Shown here: in pieces, positions 1 through 10,421 of the stretch
Numbering within the stretch: position 1 is the stretch's first letter
Layout of the letters: each line of letters starts with the position of its first letter
Source: Vibrio maritimus
GTDB lineage: Bacteria; Pseudomonadota; Gammaproteobacteria; Enterobacterales; Vibrionaceae
NCBI GenBank assembly: GCA_000755425.1
Contig: BBMT01000002.1
Coordinates: forward strand, 496,001 to 560,000
Reading direction: 5' to 3'
DNA: 64,000 bases
The notes under the pieces: model-generated
What the model was told of the DNA's origin: nothing
The model's database searches: none
What the model saw: only the letters and a program-made list of their open reading frames with translations
Made by a program: the position numbers and the translations under genes

Positions 1-1313
1 GCAACAAATCAGGAATCGGTGCTGGATCTTAGAAAGTCTAAAGCCGCACTGGCTCAGGCAGACAAAGAGCGCCTAGCGGAAGACTTACGCCTTATCTATG
101 TAGCGCTGACACGTGCCGTGTATGGCTGTTTTATCGGTATTGCGCCGCTTCGCAACGGCCGCTCCACCAAAGAGCCCACTGGTGTGCACCACAGCGCGCT
201 GGGTTTCTTGGTGCAAAATGGCCAAGAGCTGGGCGTCAGCGAGCTAGAAACTATGCTAAACCAGTTGGCAAAATCCTGTCAGGACATCGCAATTTCTGCA
301 CCACCAGAGCTCGATGGTGAATCGTATCGTTTGCAGTCAGCTCCTACACCTGAGCTTGAAGCAAAAACGCAGCAACATACCATTGATCGGGACTGGCGTC
401 TGACGAGCTACTCGGCATTGGTAAAACAGAGTCACCACGGCAGCAGTGATGAGGTGTTCATTGAAGAGTCGGGTTTGGATATCGACTCTTCAGACGAGCA
501 GCAGCTGGATCCACTGTTGGAGCCAGAAAAAACCATCTTCCATTTTCCAAAAGGCGCTCGTCCGGGTACCTTCCTACACACGGTATTTGAGGAAATCGAG
601 TTTACCGAGCCTGCTGGCTCTGAGCATAATGAAAAGGTCATCGCCGAGCTGCTTGCCAAAGAGCAGTACGACGCAGAGTGGCTGCCAGTGATTACTTTGC
701 TGGTGGATCAGGTGATGAACACGGCTCTAGATGGTGAGAATCTATATCTTCGAGATAAAAGCCCTTCGCAGCGCTTGGTGGAGATGGAGTTTCTATTGCC
801 TATAGATGTACTTGATGCGCCTTCGCTTAATCGAGTGATTCAGCGCCACGATAGCTTATCTGCTAAGGCTCATGAGCTAGGCTTTTATACGGTTAAAGGC
901 ATGTTGAAAGGCTTTATTGACTTGGTGTTCGAGCATCAAGGCAAGTACTACGTTCTCGACTGGAAATCGAATCACCTTGGTGAGGACAGCAACAGTTACC
1001 AGCGAGCTCAACTCGAACATGCCATGTCGACCATCGCTATGACTTACAATATCAACTCTATGCCTTGGCGCTTCATCGCTTCTTAAAAACGCGTATTTGC
1101 GATTACGATTATGAGCAGCATTTTGGCGGCGTCTATTATCTGTTCTTACGTGGCATTGAGCCGAACTCTGATGCGGGAATCTTCAATGCGCGTCCCACAA
1201 AGGCAATGATTGAAAACCTTGATGCGCTGATTTCCGGTGAGCTGAATGCCATCGAGACTGAAAACAGTGATACCAACGAAGGAAATAATCAACAAATGGG
1301 GCTTGGATTTTAA
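1..1313 (+). CDS. recB: RecBCD beta subunit, C-terminal part (frameshifted)
   Basis: This is the 3' part of the helicase/nuclease subunit of RecBCD (exonuclease V), which processes double-strand breaks and loads RecA; the 5' part lies before the window. The last helicase motif (RLIYVALTRAVYGC) is near the left edge. The C-terminal nuclease domain follows, with the aspartate and DWKSN of its metal site around 905-975. The reading frame breaks near 1029: one frame stops at 1086 and the conserved continuation (ALHRFLKTR) runs in the next frame to 1313. One extra base after the TCG codon restores the RecB sequence. The stop overlaps the recD start as TAATG, so the two are translationally coupled. 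Confidence 0.93.
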
Positions 1314-3475
1314 TGACTGAACAGCGCGCTTTTTCCCATTGGATTTCCGATCTGGTCGATAAAAAATGTTTACGACCGCTGGATCATCAGTTCGCCAAGT
1401 TTGTTGCTTCCATTGAAACCGAGTATCCCGATGAAGTGATGTGGCTGGCGGCACTCACAAGTAGCCAGCTTGGGCAAGGCCACATTTGTGTCAACCTAGA
1501 TAGCGATTTGGTTGAGCAGGCTTTGCCACCGTTACCAAGCCTGATTGGACTCTATGGCGCCGCAGCTGCGCCGTTGGAAGATAAGGTCAATCAGGTTGAT
1601 TGGCTACAGGTAATGGAGCGTGCGTCAACGATCACTGTGTTAGCGCCTGGCACATCTTTAGAGGGTGCGGTCACGCCTCTAGTCTGGCAGCAAAAGCGGC
1701 TCTATTTACAGCGCTACTTTTATTATGAGCAAACCATCGCAGAGCGTCTGTTGTCGATGGCGACGCCGATTGAGCTGCCTAGTACTCAACTTCAGCAAGC
1801 GGCGCAGATCCTTGATCAGCTGTTTGCCCGAGAATATCACTACCTCTACTCGGCATTAGCCTCGCTCTCTAATGAACAAAACAACCAAGTGTCACGACAG
1901 CAACTAGTGTGTGACTTCTTAGACGTTGTTGATGATGGCTCGATCGACTGGGATCAGGTGGATCGCATTGTCACGTCAGCGAACTCTGCCAGTGAGCTTC
2001 AAATGCTTGATGCTGCAATTCCGCTCAATACCTGCCTGAACTGGCAAAAGGTGGCGGCTGCGGTAGCATTGACCCGCCGTTTCGCCGTTATTTCCGGAGG
2101 GCCTGGTACGGGTAAAACCACGACAGTCACCAAACTGCTCGCGGCAATGGTGCATCAGGCGAGCGCGCAAGGAGAAACACCTACCATTAAGTTGGTTGCA
2201 CCAACGGGTAAAGCGGCGGCGCGCCTGACTGAATCGATTGGTAAAGCGGTGGATGCTTTGGCGCTGTCACCGGAGCTTAAACAGCGTATTCCCACCGACT
2301 CGAGTACCCTGCACAGGTTGCTTGGTGCCATTCCTGGCCGTGTTGAGTTTAGGCACGATAAAACCAATCCTCTGCATCTGGATGTGTTGGTGCTCGATGA
2401 AGCCTCTATGGTCGATTTGCCTATGATGCACCGATTGCTCGATGCGCTGCCAAACCACGCGCGGCTTATCTTATTAGGTGATAAAGATCAGCTCGCCTCA
2501 GTTGAAGCGGGAGCGGTGCTATCCGATATCTGTGATTTTTCGGCTCAAGGTTACAGCCAAAAGCAAAACGAACGGGTGAAAGCACTCACTCAGTTTGACT
2601 GCCAGTTTGGGCGTACTGCCAAACAGTTGGTCTCACCACTTGCTGATAGTCTCTGTGTTCTGCAAAAAAGTTACCGTTTTGACGCGCGTTCAGGCATTGG
2701 CCAGCTGGCAAAACAGGTAAACGCTGCGAGCAGTCGAGGCTTCGAGCAGGTTTGGGGTAAAGGGTTTGAGGATATTGAATGGTTGCCACTTAGTGGTGAT
2801 AGCTATCAAAAATTGATTGATTCCATGGTGCGGGTTTACAAGCCGTATTTGACTGAGTCGAGAGCTGCGTCACCACAAGGTGAGTCGCTGCAAAGCAGCG
2901 ATGCTTTAGTGAACTGGCAGCACAGCGTTGCGCGTCAAGTCTTAGGTTTATTCGCTAAAAACCGCTTGCTGTGTGCAGTGCGAGAGGGTGATTTTGGCGT
3001 TACAGGTCTTAACCAGAGGATAGAGTCGCGTCTGAAGCAGCGCAGCGTGATTTCGCGAGGTGAAGAGCTTTGGTATGTGGGTCGACCACTGATGGTGACG
3101 AAAAACGATCACGGGCTTGGACTTTACAATGGCGATATTGGTATTTGCCTATGGGATCATAGTGCTCAAACACCAAGGCTGAAGGTCTTCTTTGAGCTCC
3201 CTGATGGCAGCATAAAGTCGGTATTGCCAAGTCGAATGCCAGAGCATGAAACAGCTTATGCCATGACGATTCATAAATCTCAAGGCAGTGAGTTTGCCCA
3301 TACCTTTATGATATTACCGGGTGAATTTAGCCCTTTGCTCACCAAAGAGCTGATTTACACCGGAATTACCCGTGCAAAATCGCGTTTCACCTTAGTGGCG
3401 GATGGCAAAGTATTGGGTAAAGGGATACGTCATAAAACATTGCGTCACAGTGGACTGTCATTGCGTTTGGCGTAA
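1313..3475 (+). CDS. recD: RecBCD alpha subunit, 5'-3' helicase
   Basis: This is the RecD motor subunit of exonuclease V, 720 residues with no disruption, somewhat longer than the E. coli protein. A Walker A motif (SGGPGTGKTTT) lies near residue 260, a Walker B motif (VLVLDEASMVD) near 358, and the SF1 motif AMTIHKSQGSEF near 646. The start ATG overlaps the recB stop by one base, giving the usual recB-recD coupling. About 120 bases without a clear terminator follow before the opposing small gene. Confidence 0.97.
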   Translation: MTEQRAFSHWISDLVDKKCLRPLDHQFAKFVASIETEYPDEVMWLAALTSSQLGQGHICVNLDSDLVEQALPPLPSLIGLYGAAAAPLEDKVNQVDWLQVMERASTITVLAPGTSLEGAVTPLVWQQKRLYLQRYFYYEQTIAERLLSMATPIELPSTQLQQAAQILDQLFAREYHYLYSALASLSNEQNNQVSRQQLVCDFLDVVDDGSIDWDQVDRIVTSANSASELQMLDAAIPLNTCLNWQKVAAAVALTRRFAVISGGPGTGKTTTVTKLLAAMVHQASAQGETPTIKLVAPTGKAAARLTESIGKAVDALALSPELKQRIPTDSSTLHRLLGAIPGRVEFRHDKTNPLHLDVLVLDEASMVDLPMMHRLLDALPNHARLILLGDKDQLASVEAGAVLSDICDFSAQGYSQKQNERVKALTQFDCQFGRTAKQLVSPLADSLCVLQKSYRFDARSGIGQLAKQVNAASSRGFEQVWGKGFEDIEWLPLSGDSYQKLIDSMVRVYKPYLTESRAASPQGESLQSSDALVNWQHSVARQVLGLFAKNRLLCAVREGDFGVTGLNQRIESRLKQRSVISRGEELWYVGRPLMVTKNDHGLGLYNGDIGICLWDHSAQTPRLKVFFELPDGSIKSVLPSRMPEHETAYAMTIHKSQGSEFAHTFMILPGEFSPLLTKELIYTGITRAKSRFTLVADGKVLGKGIRHKTLRHSGLSLRLA

Positions 3476-3599
3476 TTGCGATTGGTTTACTTAGTAGTTT
3501 GGGGAAAGTAAATGCGTAGCTGAGGTGGAAAGTAAGTGAGAGAGAAAGAAACTCTACCGTCCTTGGCAGTACCTATTATCTGGGAATAATTTGGCCGCG

Positions 3600-3785
3600 T
3601 TAGGCTGGATTAAAGACCTCAGAGTAGGTGATTTGCTTGATCCGATACTGCTGCTGGTAAATCGCCATTAACGATCTGACTTTTTCGGATACAGGAAAAA
3701 CACAGTGGACGTTGAGCCCTTCTAGGAAGTGGTTTTCCGCCATGTCCCAGAAACTTTGAATCGAATTACAAATAACCGTTCGCAT
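3600..3785 (-). CDS. Small conserved-looking protein of unknown function
   Basis: This 61-residue protein (begins MRTVICNSIQSF) is not one I recognise. The ATG at 3785 is preferred over a GTG nine bases upstream because AAGAG sits eight bases before the ATG, whereas it would abut the GTG. The composition is ordinary, with no signal peptide or membrane segment. It lies downstream of argA on the same strand, about 200 bases after the argA stop, and converges with recD. Confidence 0.5.
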   Translation of the reverse strand: MRTVICNSIQSFWDMAENHFLEGLNVHCVFPVSEKVRSLMAIYQQQYRIKQITYSEVFNPA

Positions 3786-3931
3786 AGATGTCACTCTTGA
3801 ATGTGGTGTTCACCTAGCATTCCTTGCACTGCCCGCCAGCGCGCTGCTTTTTGGGAGTCCTGTCACATAAATAGCTGTGATTTGGGCGAATTTTAAACAG
3901 GAATTGACCTTTTGTAAAACGATTTGTGCTA

Positions 3932-3976
3932 ATTCATGACGGCAATCGATTTCATAAATTTCAAGCCGTCATGAAT
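3932..3976. repeat. 12-bp inverted repeat after argA
   Basis: The arms ATTCATGACGGC and GCCGTCATGAAT are perfect complements separated by about 21 bases, immediately downstream of the argA stop. There is no T-run on the argA strand, so it is more likely an mRNA 3'-end hairpin or a repeat than a classical Rho-independent terminator. Confidence 0.6.
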
Positions 3977-3988
3977 GTTTCTGTAAAA

Positions 3989-5325
3989 CTATACCGAGAC
4001 CGATAGGATCTTGGAGCGCCTTTGTAAATTGTAGAGGTCTTGTTTCGCCATCGGCAGCGATTCTACTCCTACTTCAAGGAAACCTTGCTCTCTAAACCAG
4101 TGCAGGCTGTGTGTGGTGAGTACAAATATATGCTCAATCCCCATCATTTTTGATTGCTGCTTCATATGATTCAGGAGCAGAACGCCGCGATTGCCATCGC
4201 GATAGTCGGGATGGATCGCCACGCAGGCCATTTCAGCCATCTTTTCTTGCTGGTAAGGATAAAGTGCAGCGCAGCCAATCACCAAACCATCTTTCTCGAT
4301 CAAGGTGAACTGGTGGATTTCTTGCTCAAGCTGCTCTCTAGAGCGACGAACCAAAATCCCTTTTTCTTCCAAAGGTCGAATCAGTTCAAAAATGCCGCCA
4401 ATATCATCAATGTCAGCTTGTCTGACTTGCTCGGCACTGGCCATGACGATTTGTGTGCCGATACCATCAATAGAGAACAGCTCCTGAATCAGTGCGCCAT
4501 CGATTTTATAGCTAATTAAGTGGCAACGTGGAATCCCTGCACGACAAGCGGATTGCGCTCCGCGTAAGAAACGCAGTGTACCGCTACTATGGCCTTCGTC
4601 AGCCAGTTCTTTGGCTTCAAGCTGTTCAATCAGTTGATTGACTTCAGATGGGAACAGCTCAGCGATGGCATTGCCGGCTTCATCGAGAACCCCTTGTTCT
4701 GAACAAAAGCCAATTAATTTATCTGCATTTAATTTTATAGCAACTTGGGTCGCCACTTCTTCAGAGAGGAGATTGAAGGTCTCACCCGTTACCGAACCTG
4801 CCACTGGGCCGAGTAAGGCGATTGAACCTTGCTCAAGAACACGATTGATACCTTGAATATCAATGCGGCGCACGCGACCACTGTGGCAGTAGTCGATGCC
4901 ATCATCAACGCCGAGCGGTTGGGCAATGACAAAGTTGCCACTAATAACATTGAGTTGGTTGCCCGCCATTGGTGTGTTATTCAGGCTCATAGAGAGACGG
5001 GCAGTGATATCCAGTTGCAGACGCCCCGTCGCCTGCATCACATAGTCTAAGCACTTTTCTGTCGTGACTCGAATGCCTTTGTGATAGGGACAGTGACAAT
5101 CATTGTGTTCAAGAAGTTGGTTAATTTGAGCTTTGCGCCATGCACTAGCACTAACTTAACACCCAGACTATGTAGCAACGCGATGTCACTCACAATATTG
5201 GTGAAGTTTTTGTCGGTGAATGCTTCTCCACCTAGCATGATGACCATGGTTTTATTGCGGTGAGCATTAACATACGGAGTGGACTGCCGAAATCCTTTTA
5301 CTAGGGCGGTACTGCGGATCTTCAC
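3989..5325 (-). CDS. argA: Amino-acid N-acetyltransferase (N-acetylglutamate synthase), frameshifted
   Basis: ArgA catalyses the first step of arginine synthesis, acetyl-CoA plus glutamate to N-acetylglutamate. An N-terminal amino-acid-kinase-like domain ([20 protein letters not shown]) is followed by a C-terminal GNAT domain ([14 protein letters not shown]). The frame breaks near 5131. On the coding strand GGC GCA AAG is followed by CTC instead of GCT CAA, and one extra G restores the conserved AQINQLLE stretch. With that base the protein has 445 residues, the length I expect for a Vibrio ArgA. A candidate ARG box lies just upstream, consistent with ArgR repression. Confidence 0.93.
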
Positions 5326-5357
5326 AATGATTACTCGTGGTTTATTTATGTTGAAAT

Positions 5358-5375
5358 AATGACTTTTTATTCAAA
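5358..5375 (-). promoter_or_regulatory. Candidate ARG box (ArgR operator) for argA
   Basis: Read on the minus strand this is TTTGAATAAAAAGTCATT. It matches the ArgR consensus WNTGAATWWWWATTCANW with one mismatch and lies about 33-50 bases upstream of the argA start. I do not see a convincing second box at 3-bp spacing. Confidence 0.6.
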
Positions 5376-5470
5376 AATGCGCAAGGGAAATTTAGCATGG
5401 AGCGATGTAGAGACTTGCCCCTTTATGAATCAAGTGACACACTGGCCCAGAATACAGAAGAAGGCGAATT

Positions 5471-5925
5471 ATGAGTGAAGGCAAAGAGAGTGGTATTGTC
5501 AGTAGCGTGGATGTCACGTTAACGCCTCGCAGTACGATTAGACCCAACAAGTGGTTGGAACGAGCACTAATTTTGCTGGCATTAGTGGGCACGGCCTCAG
5601 TGATTGGCTTATACAACGATTTATATGGTCGAGTTCAAGACCACATTAACCCTAAAGCAGAGGTGTTTGGAGTGTGGATCGAGAAAGATGTGGCTCCTTA
5701 TGCCAGAGCGTCGTTTGAACTTGGAGATAATAAGGTGGTGATCAATAACCGTGTGGTTGCGACCTCTTTTGAACTGTCCGCTAAAAACTTTGGTTTACCG
5801 TAGGGGTGACCGAGTATCGTTATCAATTTCTTAACCGTAACAAGACCGAGATACGACAGCTTTCACCGACTCATTACAACCCAACGTTTGTTTTGTCAGG
5901 AAAACACAAAAAAGACCTGAGATAA
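5471..5925 (+). CDS. DUF2850 family single-span membrane protein, frameshifted
   Basis: This matches the Vibrio DUF2850 family, of unknown function. A hydrophobic segment (ALILLALVGTASVIGLY) lies around residues 33-50, followed by a probably periplasmic domain. The frame ends early at about 5803 after FGLP. One extra G in the CCG-GTA context near 5794 continues it as VGVTEYRYQFLNR and on to a stop at 5923-5925, giving 151 residues. It is divergent from argA. Confidence 0.75.
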
Positions 5926-5986
5926 GCATCGGTTTTATTGCGCTTTTTTATAGAGTTTGCCATCCTGAATGCACGAACCATAAGGG

Positions 5987-7186
5987 ATGACTAACTTGAT
6001 CAAACGTATTTTGCCTCTTGCCTCTGTTTTATTGGTGTTTGGCTGCGCGCAAAGCGATCGCGCTCAGCAGAAACACGATGGTGAGTTCACCAGCCTACTA
6101 AATAAAACAGAGCAAATTGAATCCAACAAACCTCGCAACTTTCACACATTTGCTGCCCAAGCGAATGAGGTGGTCACTGCCTCGCCATCCATGGCGAAAA
6201 CCTACCAACCATTATACGAACAGCTAGAAACATGGGCTGTGCAAAGTGGCGACCCAAAACAGTTGGCAAATTACGGTGTTCAAGCGGCGCAACTTGGCGG
6301 TGGTGATAACAAAGGTAATGTACTCTTCACGGGTTATTTCTCACCTGTAATGGAGCTTCGTCACAAGCCAGATGAGAAGTTCCGTTATCCAGTGTATGCG
6401 ATGCCAGACTGTCAGCAAGAGTGTCCAACTCGCGCAGAAATTTATGGCGGCGCACTCAATGGCCAGGGACTTGAACTTGGCTATGCTGAAAATCTCATCG
6501 ACCCATTTATTATGGAAGTGCAAGGCAGTGGTTTCGTTCACTTTGAAGATGACGATACCTTAGAATATTTTGCCTACGCAGGAAAAAACAACAAAGCGTA
6601 CGTGAGTATTGGCCGTGTGTTGATAGAGCGAGGCGAAGTGCCAAAAGAGAAAATGTCACTCAAAGCGATCAAAGACTGGGTGATGGCACAAGATGAGAAA
6701 ACAGTTCAGGCACTCCTTGAGGAAAATCCATCGTTTGTGTTCTTCCAACCGCAAAATGCAGCGCCAGTAAGAGGTACAGCAGGTATTCCGCTATTACCGA
6801 TGGCATCGGTTGCGGGCGATCGCTCTGCATTCCCAATGGGGACTCCGATACTGGCGGAAGTACCACTGCTTAATGCTGATGGTACTTGGAGTGGTGCACA
6901 TGAGTTGAGACTGCTAATCGTGCTCGATACTGGTGGTGCGGTGAAAGGTAACCACTTCGATCTCTATCATGGTATGGGAGAGTTTGCCGGCACTCAAGCT
7001 GGTCACTACAAACACTTTGGCCGCGTGTGGAAATTGGGTTTAGAAAACTCGACAACGGCAGACCCATGGTTGATGCCAGGAGAAAAGACCTCTCCAGCAA
7101 ACCCGTCTGATGCGTCGGCCAAGTCTTCTGCCTCTTCGCAAGACAAGCCTGATACCGAAACGGATACGAATAGCGAGAGCAAGTAG
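5987..7186 (+). CDS. mltA: Membrane-bound lytic murein transglycosylase A
   Basis: MltA is an outer-membrane lipoprotein that cleaves peptidoglycan strands to 1,6-anhydromuropeptides. The N-terminus is a lipoprotein signal with lipobox VFGC (Cys20). The MltA barrel domain covers roughly residues 110-260 (LFTGYFSPVMELR, GGALNGQGLELGY, MEVQGSGF). A C-terminal 3D domain carries the aspartates of LIVLDTGGAVKGNHFDLYHG. The last 30 or so residues are a low-complexity Ser/Ala/Asp/Thr tail. Its anhydromuropeptide products are substrates for the AmpG permease encoded at 14556. Confidence 0.95.
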   Translation: MTNLIKRILPLASVLLVFGCAQSDRAQQKHDGEFTSLLNKTEQIESNKPRNFHTFAAQANEVVTASPSMAKTYQPLYEQLETWAVQSGDPKQLANYGVQAAQLGGGDNKGNVLFTGYFSPVMELRHKPDEKFRYPVYAMPDCQQECPTRAEIYGGALNGQGLELGYAENLIDPFIMEVQGSGFVHFEDDDTLEYFAYAGKNNKAYVSIGRVLIERGEVPKEKMSLKAIKDWVMAQDEKTVQALLEENPSFVFFQPQNAAPVRGTAGIPLLPMASVAGDRSAFPMGTPILAEVPLLNADGTWSGAHELRLLIVLDTGGAVKGNHFDLYHGMGEFAGTQAGHYKHFGRVWKLGLENSTTADPWLMPGEKTSPANPSDASAKSSASSQDKPDTETDTNSESK

Positions 7187-7235
7187 GCCATCGTAATCAG
7201 CGGCTACAACGCCGACAGAGTTGACCTTTTTAGTA

Positions 7236-7266
7236 AGAGTGCGTATAAATCGCACTCTTCTTTTTT
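7236..7266 (+). terminator. Rho-independent terminator after mltA
   Basis: The stem AGAGTGCG / CGCACTCT with a seven-base loop is followed by TCTTTTTT. Confidence 0.85.
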
Positions 7267-7289
7267 ACTTGGACAATGCAAGGTAACCC

Positions 7290-8102
7290 ATGCGCGAATT
7301 GAACCAACCTGCCTCTGACAGCTACAACCAACGTTTTGGTGGCACACGCCGACTTTATGGTCATAGTGAGGTCGACATTTTACGTGCAGCACACGTGTGT
7401 GTGGTAGGCATTGGTGGTGTGGGATCGTGGGCAGTAGAAGCGCTAGCGAGAACCGGTGTCGGTGAGTTAACACTCATTGATATGGATGACGTGTGTGTGA
7501 CGAACATTAACCGTCAAATCCATGCGATGTCAGGTACCGTTGGTCAGAGTAAAATCGAAGTGATGGCAGAGCGCGTTAAGCTGATTAACCCAGAGTGCAA
7601 AGTGAATCTTATAGATGACTTTATTACTCCAGACAACGTGGCCGAGTACATCAGCAAAGAGTTTGATTACGTGCTGGATGCGATTGATAGCATTAAGCCG
7701 AAAGCCGCGTTACTGGCGTATTGTCGCAGCAATAAAATTAAGGTTATCACGACCGGTGGTGCGGGTGGTCAGGTTGACCCAACCCAAATTATGGTGGCGG
7801 ATTTGACCAAAACGATTCAAGATCCGCTCGCCAAAAAGCTGAAAGATACCTTGCGCCGTCATCACAACTTCACTAAGAACCCAGCTCGTAAGTTTGGCAT
7901 CGACTGTGTGTTCTCGACCGAGCAGCTTAAATACCCTCAAGCGGACGGCAGTGTGTGTGGCGTGAAATCCACAGCAGAAGGGCCAAAACGTATGGATTGT
8001 GCCAGCGGTTTTGGCGCGGCAACGGTGGTAACGGCGACATTTGGCTTTGTCGCGGTATCGCGCATCGTTGAAAAAATTCTGCAAAAATACGCAGCAAAGT
8101 AA
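7290..8102 (+). CDS. tcdA: tRNA threonylcarbamoyladenosine dehydratase
   Basis: TcdA (CsdL) is an E1-like, ATP-dependent enzyme that converts t6A37 of ANN-decoding tRNAs to the cyclic form ct6A. The ThiF/E1 nucleotide-binding signature GIGGVGSWAVEAL is near residue 37, with the conserved VTNINRQ and VLDAIDS further on. It has 270 residues, the usual length. csdE follows after 12 bases and csdA converges on the pair, so the sulfur-transfer genes CsdA/CsdE that work with TcdA are all here. Confidence 0.95.
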   Translation: MRELNQPASDSYNQRFGGTRRLYGHSEVDILRAAHVCVVGIGGVGSWAVEALARTGVGELTLIDMDDVCVTNINRQIHAMSGTVGQSKIEVMAERVKLINPECKVNLIDDFITPDNVAEYISKEFDYVLDAIDSIKPKAALLAYCRSNKIKVITTGGAGGQVDPTQIMVADLTKTIQDPLAKKLKDTLRRHHNFTKNPARKFGIDCVFSTEQLKYPQADGSVCGVKSTAEGPKRMDCASGFGAATVVTATFGFVAVSRIVEKILQKYAAK

Positions 8103-8114
8103 TAGGCAGTTGAG

Positions 8115-8546
8115 ATGAGTAATAGCAATCCATTTGGCAGTGAAATCCAAGCGCAGCAAATTGTCGACACCATGTCTCAGTTGAAAGGCTGGGAGGATCG
8201 CTACCGCCAAGTCATTCAGTGGGGTAAGAAATTACCGGTCATGGATGAAGCTGATAAACAAGAGCAAGTGCTGGTGGCAGGCTGTGAAAGCTCAGTGTGG
8301 CTGGTGCTTGAACAGGTTGATGAGGCTTGGGTAATCAAAGCGGATTCTGATGCACGTATCGTTCGCGGTTTGATTGCGATTGTGTTGGCGGCCTTCAATG
8401 GCAAGACTTCAAAGCAAATCGCTGAATTCGATCTCGAAGGCTATTTCGAGCAGTTAAACCTCATTAATCACCTTAGCCCTTCACGCGGCAATGGCCTTAA
8501 GGCTATCGTGAATACGATCCGCGAGCAGGCGCAGCGCTCGCTTTAA
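8115..8546 (+). CDS. csdE: Cysteine desulfuration protein (SufE family)
   Basis: CsdE accepts persulfide sulfur from the desulfurase CsdA. The acceptor is Cys57 in VAGCESSVWL. The protein has 143 residues, typical of SufE/CsdE. It lies 12 bases after tcdA in a likely operon and is convergent with csdA across a bidirectional terminator. The csdA neighbourhood favours CsdE over SufE. Confidence 0.93.
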   Translation: MSNSNPFGSEIQAQQIVDTMSQLKGWEDRYRQVIQWGKKLPVMDEADKQEQVLVAGCESSVWLVLEQVDEAWVIKADSDARIVRGLIAIVLAAFNGKTSKQIAEFDLEGYFEQLNLINHLSPSRGNGLKAIVNTIREQAQRSL

Positions 8547-8581
8547 CCGCGTTTAGAAGCACTATCGATTGCAGTGATTTT

Positions 8582-8621
8582 AAAAAGGCCATTGGCGGGA
8601 GTTCCTACCAATGGCCTTTTT
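8582..8621. terminator. Bidirectional terminator between csdE and csdA
   Basis: AAAAAGGCCATTGG pairs with CCAATGGCCTTTTT across a 12-base loop. It has a T-run on both strands. Confidence 0.88.
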
Positions 8622-8625
8622 GCGT

Positions 8626-9823
8626 TCAAAGCATATCGACAGCTTTTTCTACCGAAGCGATAAAGCGGTCAACATCTTGCTCAGAGTTGTAGATCGCGAA
8701 TGAAGCTCGCACGGTACCTTTTACGCCTAACGCGTCCATAAGTGGATGAGCACAGTGGTGTCCAGCGCGTACTGCGACATTTTGCTGGTCGAGCAGTGTG
8801 GCCAAGTCTTGATGATGCACGCCTTCCATGACAAAAGTGATGACGCTAGCACCAGGCTGATAGCCGATGATTTGAATATCATCGAGTTGACTTAGGGCAT
8901 CGTAGGCGCGTTTTTGCAGCGCGCAGATGTGTTTTTCAAGATCGGTATGGCTGTATTGATTAAGCCAGTCAATAGAGCAGGCAAGCGCCAGAGCACCAGC
9001 GACATTAGGTGTGCCTGCTTCAAACTTGCCAGGCAACTCACTAAATGTTGTGCCTTCAAACGAGACCTTTTCGACCATTTTTCCGCCACCATGCCATGGT
9101 GGCATTGCTTCGAGTAGGGCTAGCTTGCCATACAGTACGCCAATACCCGCGCGCATAGAGTTTATGCCCCGAAAAGACGTAGAAATCGGCATCCAGAGTT
9201 TGAACATTAGTTCGTTGATGCACCACGCCTTGCGCGCCATCGACGACAACCACAGCTTGGCTATTAGCGCGAGTGATAGCGATGATGTCGTTGAGTGGCA
9301 GCACGGTCCCGGTCACGTTGGTTACTTGAGCTACGGCCACGATTTTTGTGTGGCTGTTGATTAATGCTCTGAATGCATCGAGGTTAAACTGACAACCTTC
9401 ACCCATTGGTACCTTGACCACTTTAGCACCGGTTTGCTCTGCGACAATTTGCCACGGAACAATGTTGGCATGGTGCTCCATTTCAGAGACTAAGATTTCA
9501 TCACCTGGCTGCAACTGATTGCGTGCGTAGGTTTGAGCGATGAGATTAAGCGCTTCGGTAGCACCGCGTGTCCAGATGATCTCTTTCTCGCTGCTGGCAT
9601 TAATAAAACGCGCGACTGTTTCACGAGCCGATTCAAAACGGGATGTCGCCAGTGCAGTCAACGAGTGGGTACCGCGATGGACGTTGGCGTTTTGGTTGCG
9701 ATAGTAGTGGGTAATGCAATCGATCACCGCTTGCGGCTTCTGTGTGGTCGCCGCACTGTCTAGATAAACGGTTTCGCCATCAATTGCCGGGAACTGGTCA
9801 CGAATTGCTTGTAAATCAGTCAT
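8626..9823 (-). CDS. csdA: Cysteine desulfurase CsdA, frameshifted
   Basis: This is a PLP enzyme releasing sulfur from cysteine as a persulfide for CsdE. Visible features are EMEHHANIVPW, the PLP lysine in FSGHKLY, and the catalytic Cys in VAVRAGHHCAHPLM. The frame is lost near 9156, where the coding strand reads GCGCGCGGGT. Two more bases, for example GCG CCG GCG GGT, restore YAPAGIGVLYGK and a 399-residue protein. The ATG at 9823 follows GGGAAAGTAAG and sits one base after the yajL stop, so csdA is the last gene of a panE-yajL-csdA operon. Confidence 0.93.
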
Positions 9824-9824
9824 C

Positions 9825-10421
9825 TTACTTTCCCATTTCGTGATAATGCAGCGTTGGGTTGGTGACCATAGGCTCGGCGACTTCCCATGCCTTTTCCTTA
9901 CCACAGAGTGCAATGATGATCTCAATGGCAAACTCAAGCGCGGTACCTGGACCTTGGCTGGTAATCAGGTTGTGGTTGATATCTATGGTAACGCGCTTTT
10001 CGCGCCAGCAGCTTTCTGGGATATGAGATTTAAAACTTGGATGGCAAGTCATCAAAGCATCTGGATAAAGCTGGTGATGCTGCAAAACGAGAGCCGGCGC
10101 GGCACAAATAGCCGCCATGAGTTTGCCATCGTATTTGTGTTGGCGAACCATCTCTACCAGTAGTGTACTATCACGGAATACTTCCGATCCGCCGACACCG
10201 CCAGGTAGCGCGATAACATCGAACTCGTCGTCTGCAACATCAACCAGTTTACAATCGGCTGTTAATGTCACTCCCCGGGAGGCTTTCATCGTCAATGCGC
10301 CATCGAAGTCAGCGCTAGCCACGGTGACGTCAAAACCTGCTCTCACCATAGTATCTATGATGGTAATGGCTTCCATTTCTTCCGTGCCTGGGGCGATAGG
10401 GACAAGTACCTTTTTAGTCAT
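9825..10421 (-). CDS. yajL: DJ-1/PfpI family protein YajL
   Basis: YajL is a member of the DJ-1/ThiJ superfamily, in E. coli a chaperone/deglycase linked to oxidative stress. It has 198 residues. The nucleophile-elbow cysteine lies in AAICAAPAL near residue 106 and the conserved glutamates in PGTEEMEA near 15. Its start overlaps the end of panE by eight bases and its stop is one base from csdA. Confidence 0.9.
   Translation of the reverse strand: MTKKVLVPIAPGTEEMEAITIIDTMVRAGFDVTVASADFDGALTMKASRGVTLTADCKLVDVADDEFDVIALPGGVGGSEVFRDSTLLVEMVRQHKYDGKLMAAICAAPALVLQHHQLYPDALMTCHPSFKSHIPESCWREKRVTIDINHNLITSQGPGTALEFAIEIIIALCGKEKAWEVAEPMVTNPTLHYHEMGK

Noticed and set aside
4154..4519. 121-codon plus-strand open frame
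   Set aside because: It lies fully antisense within argA.
7710..8210. 166-codon minus-strand open frame
   Set aside because: It is a shadow of tcdA and the start of csdE; its composition mirrors their codon bias.
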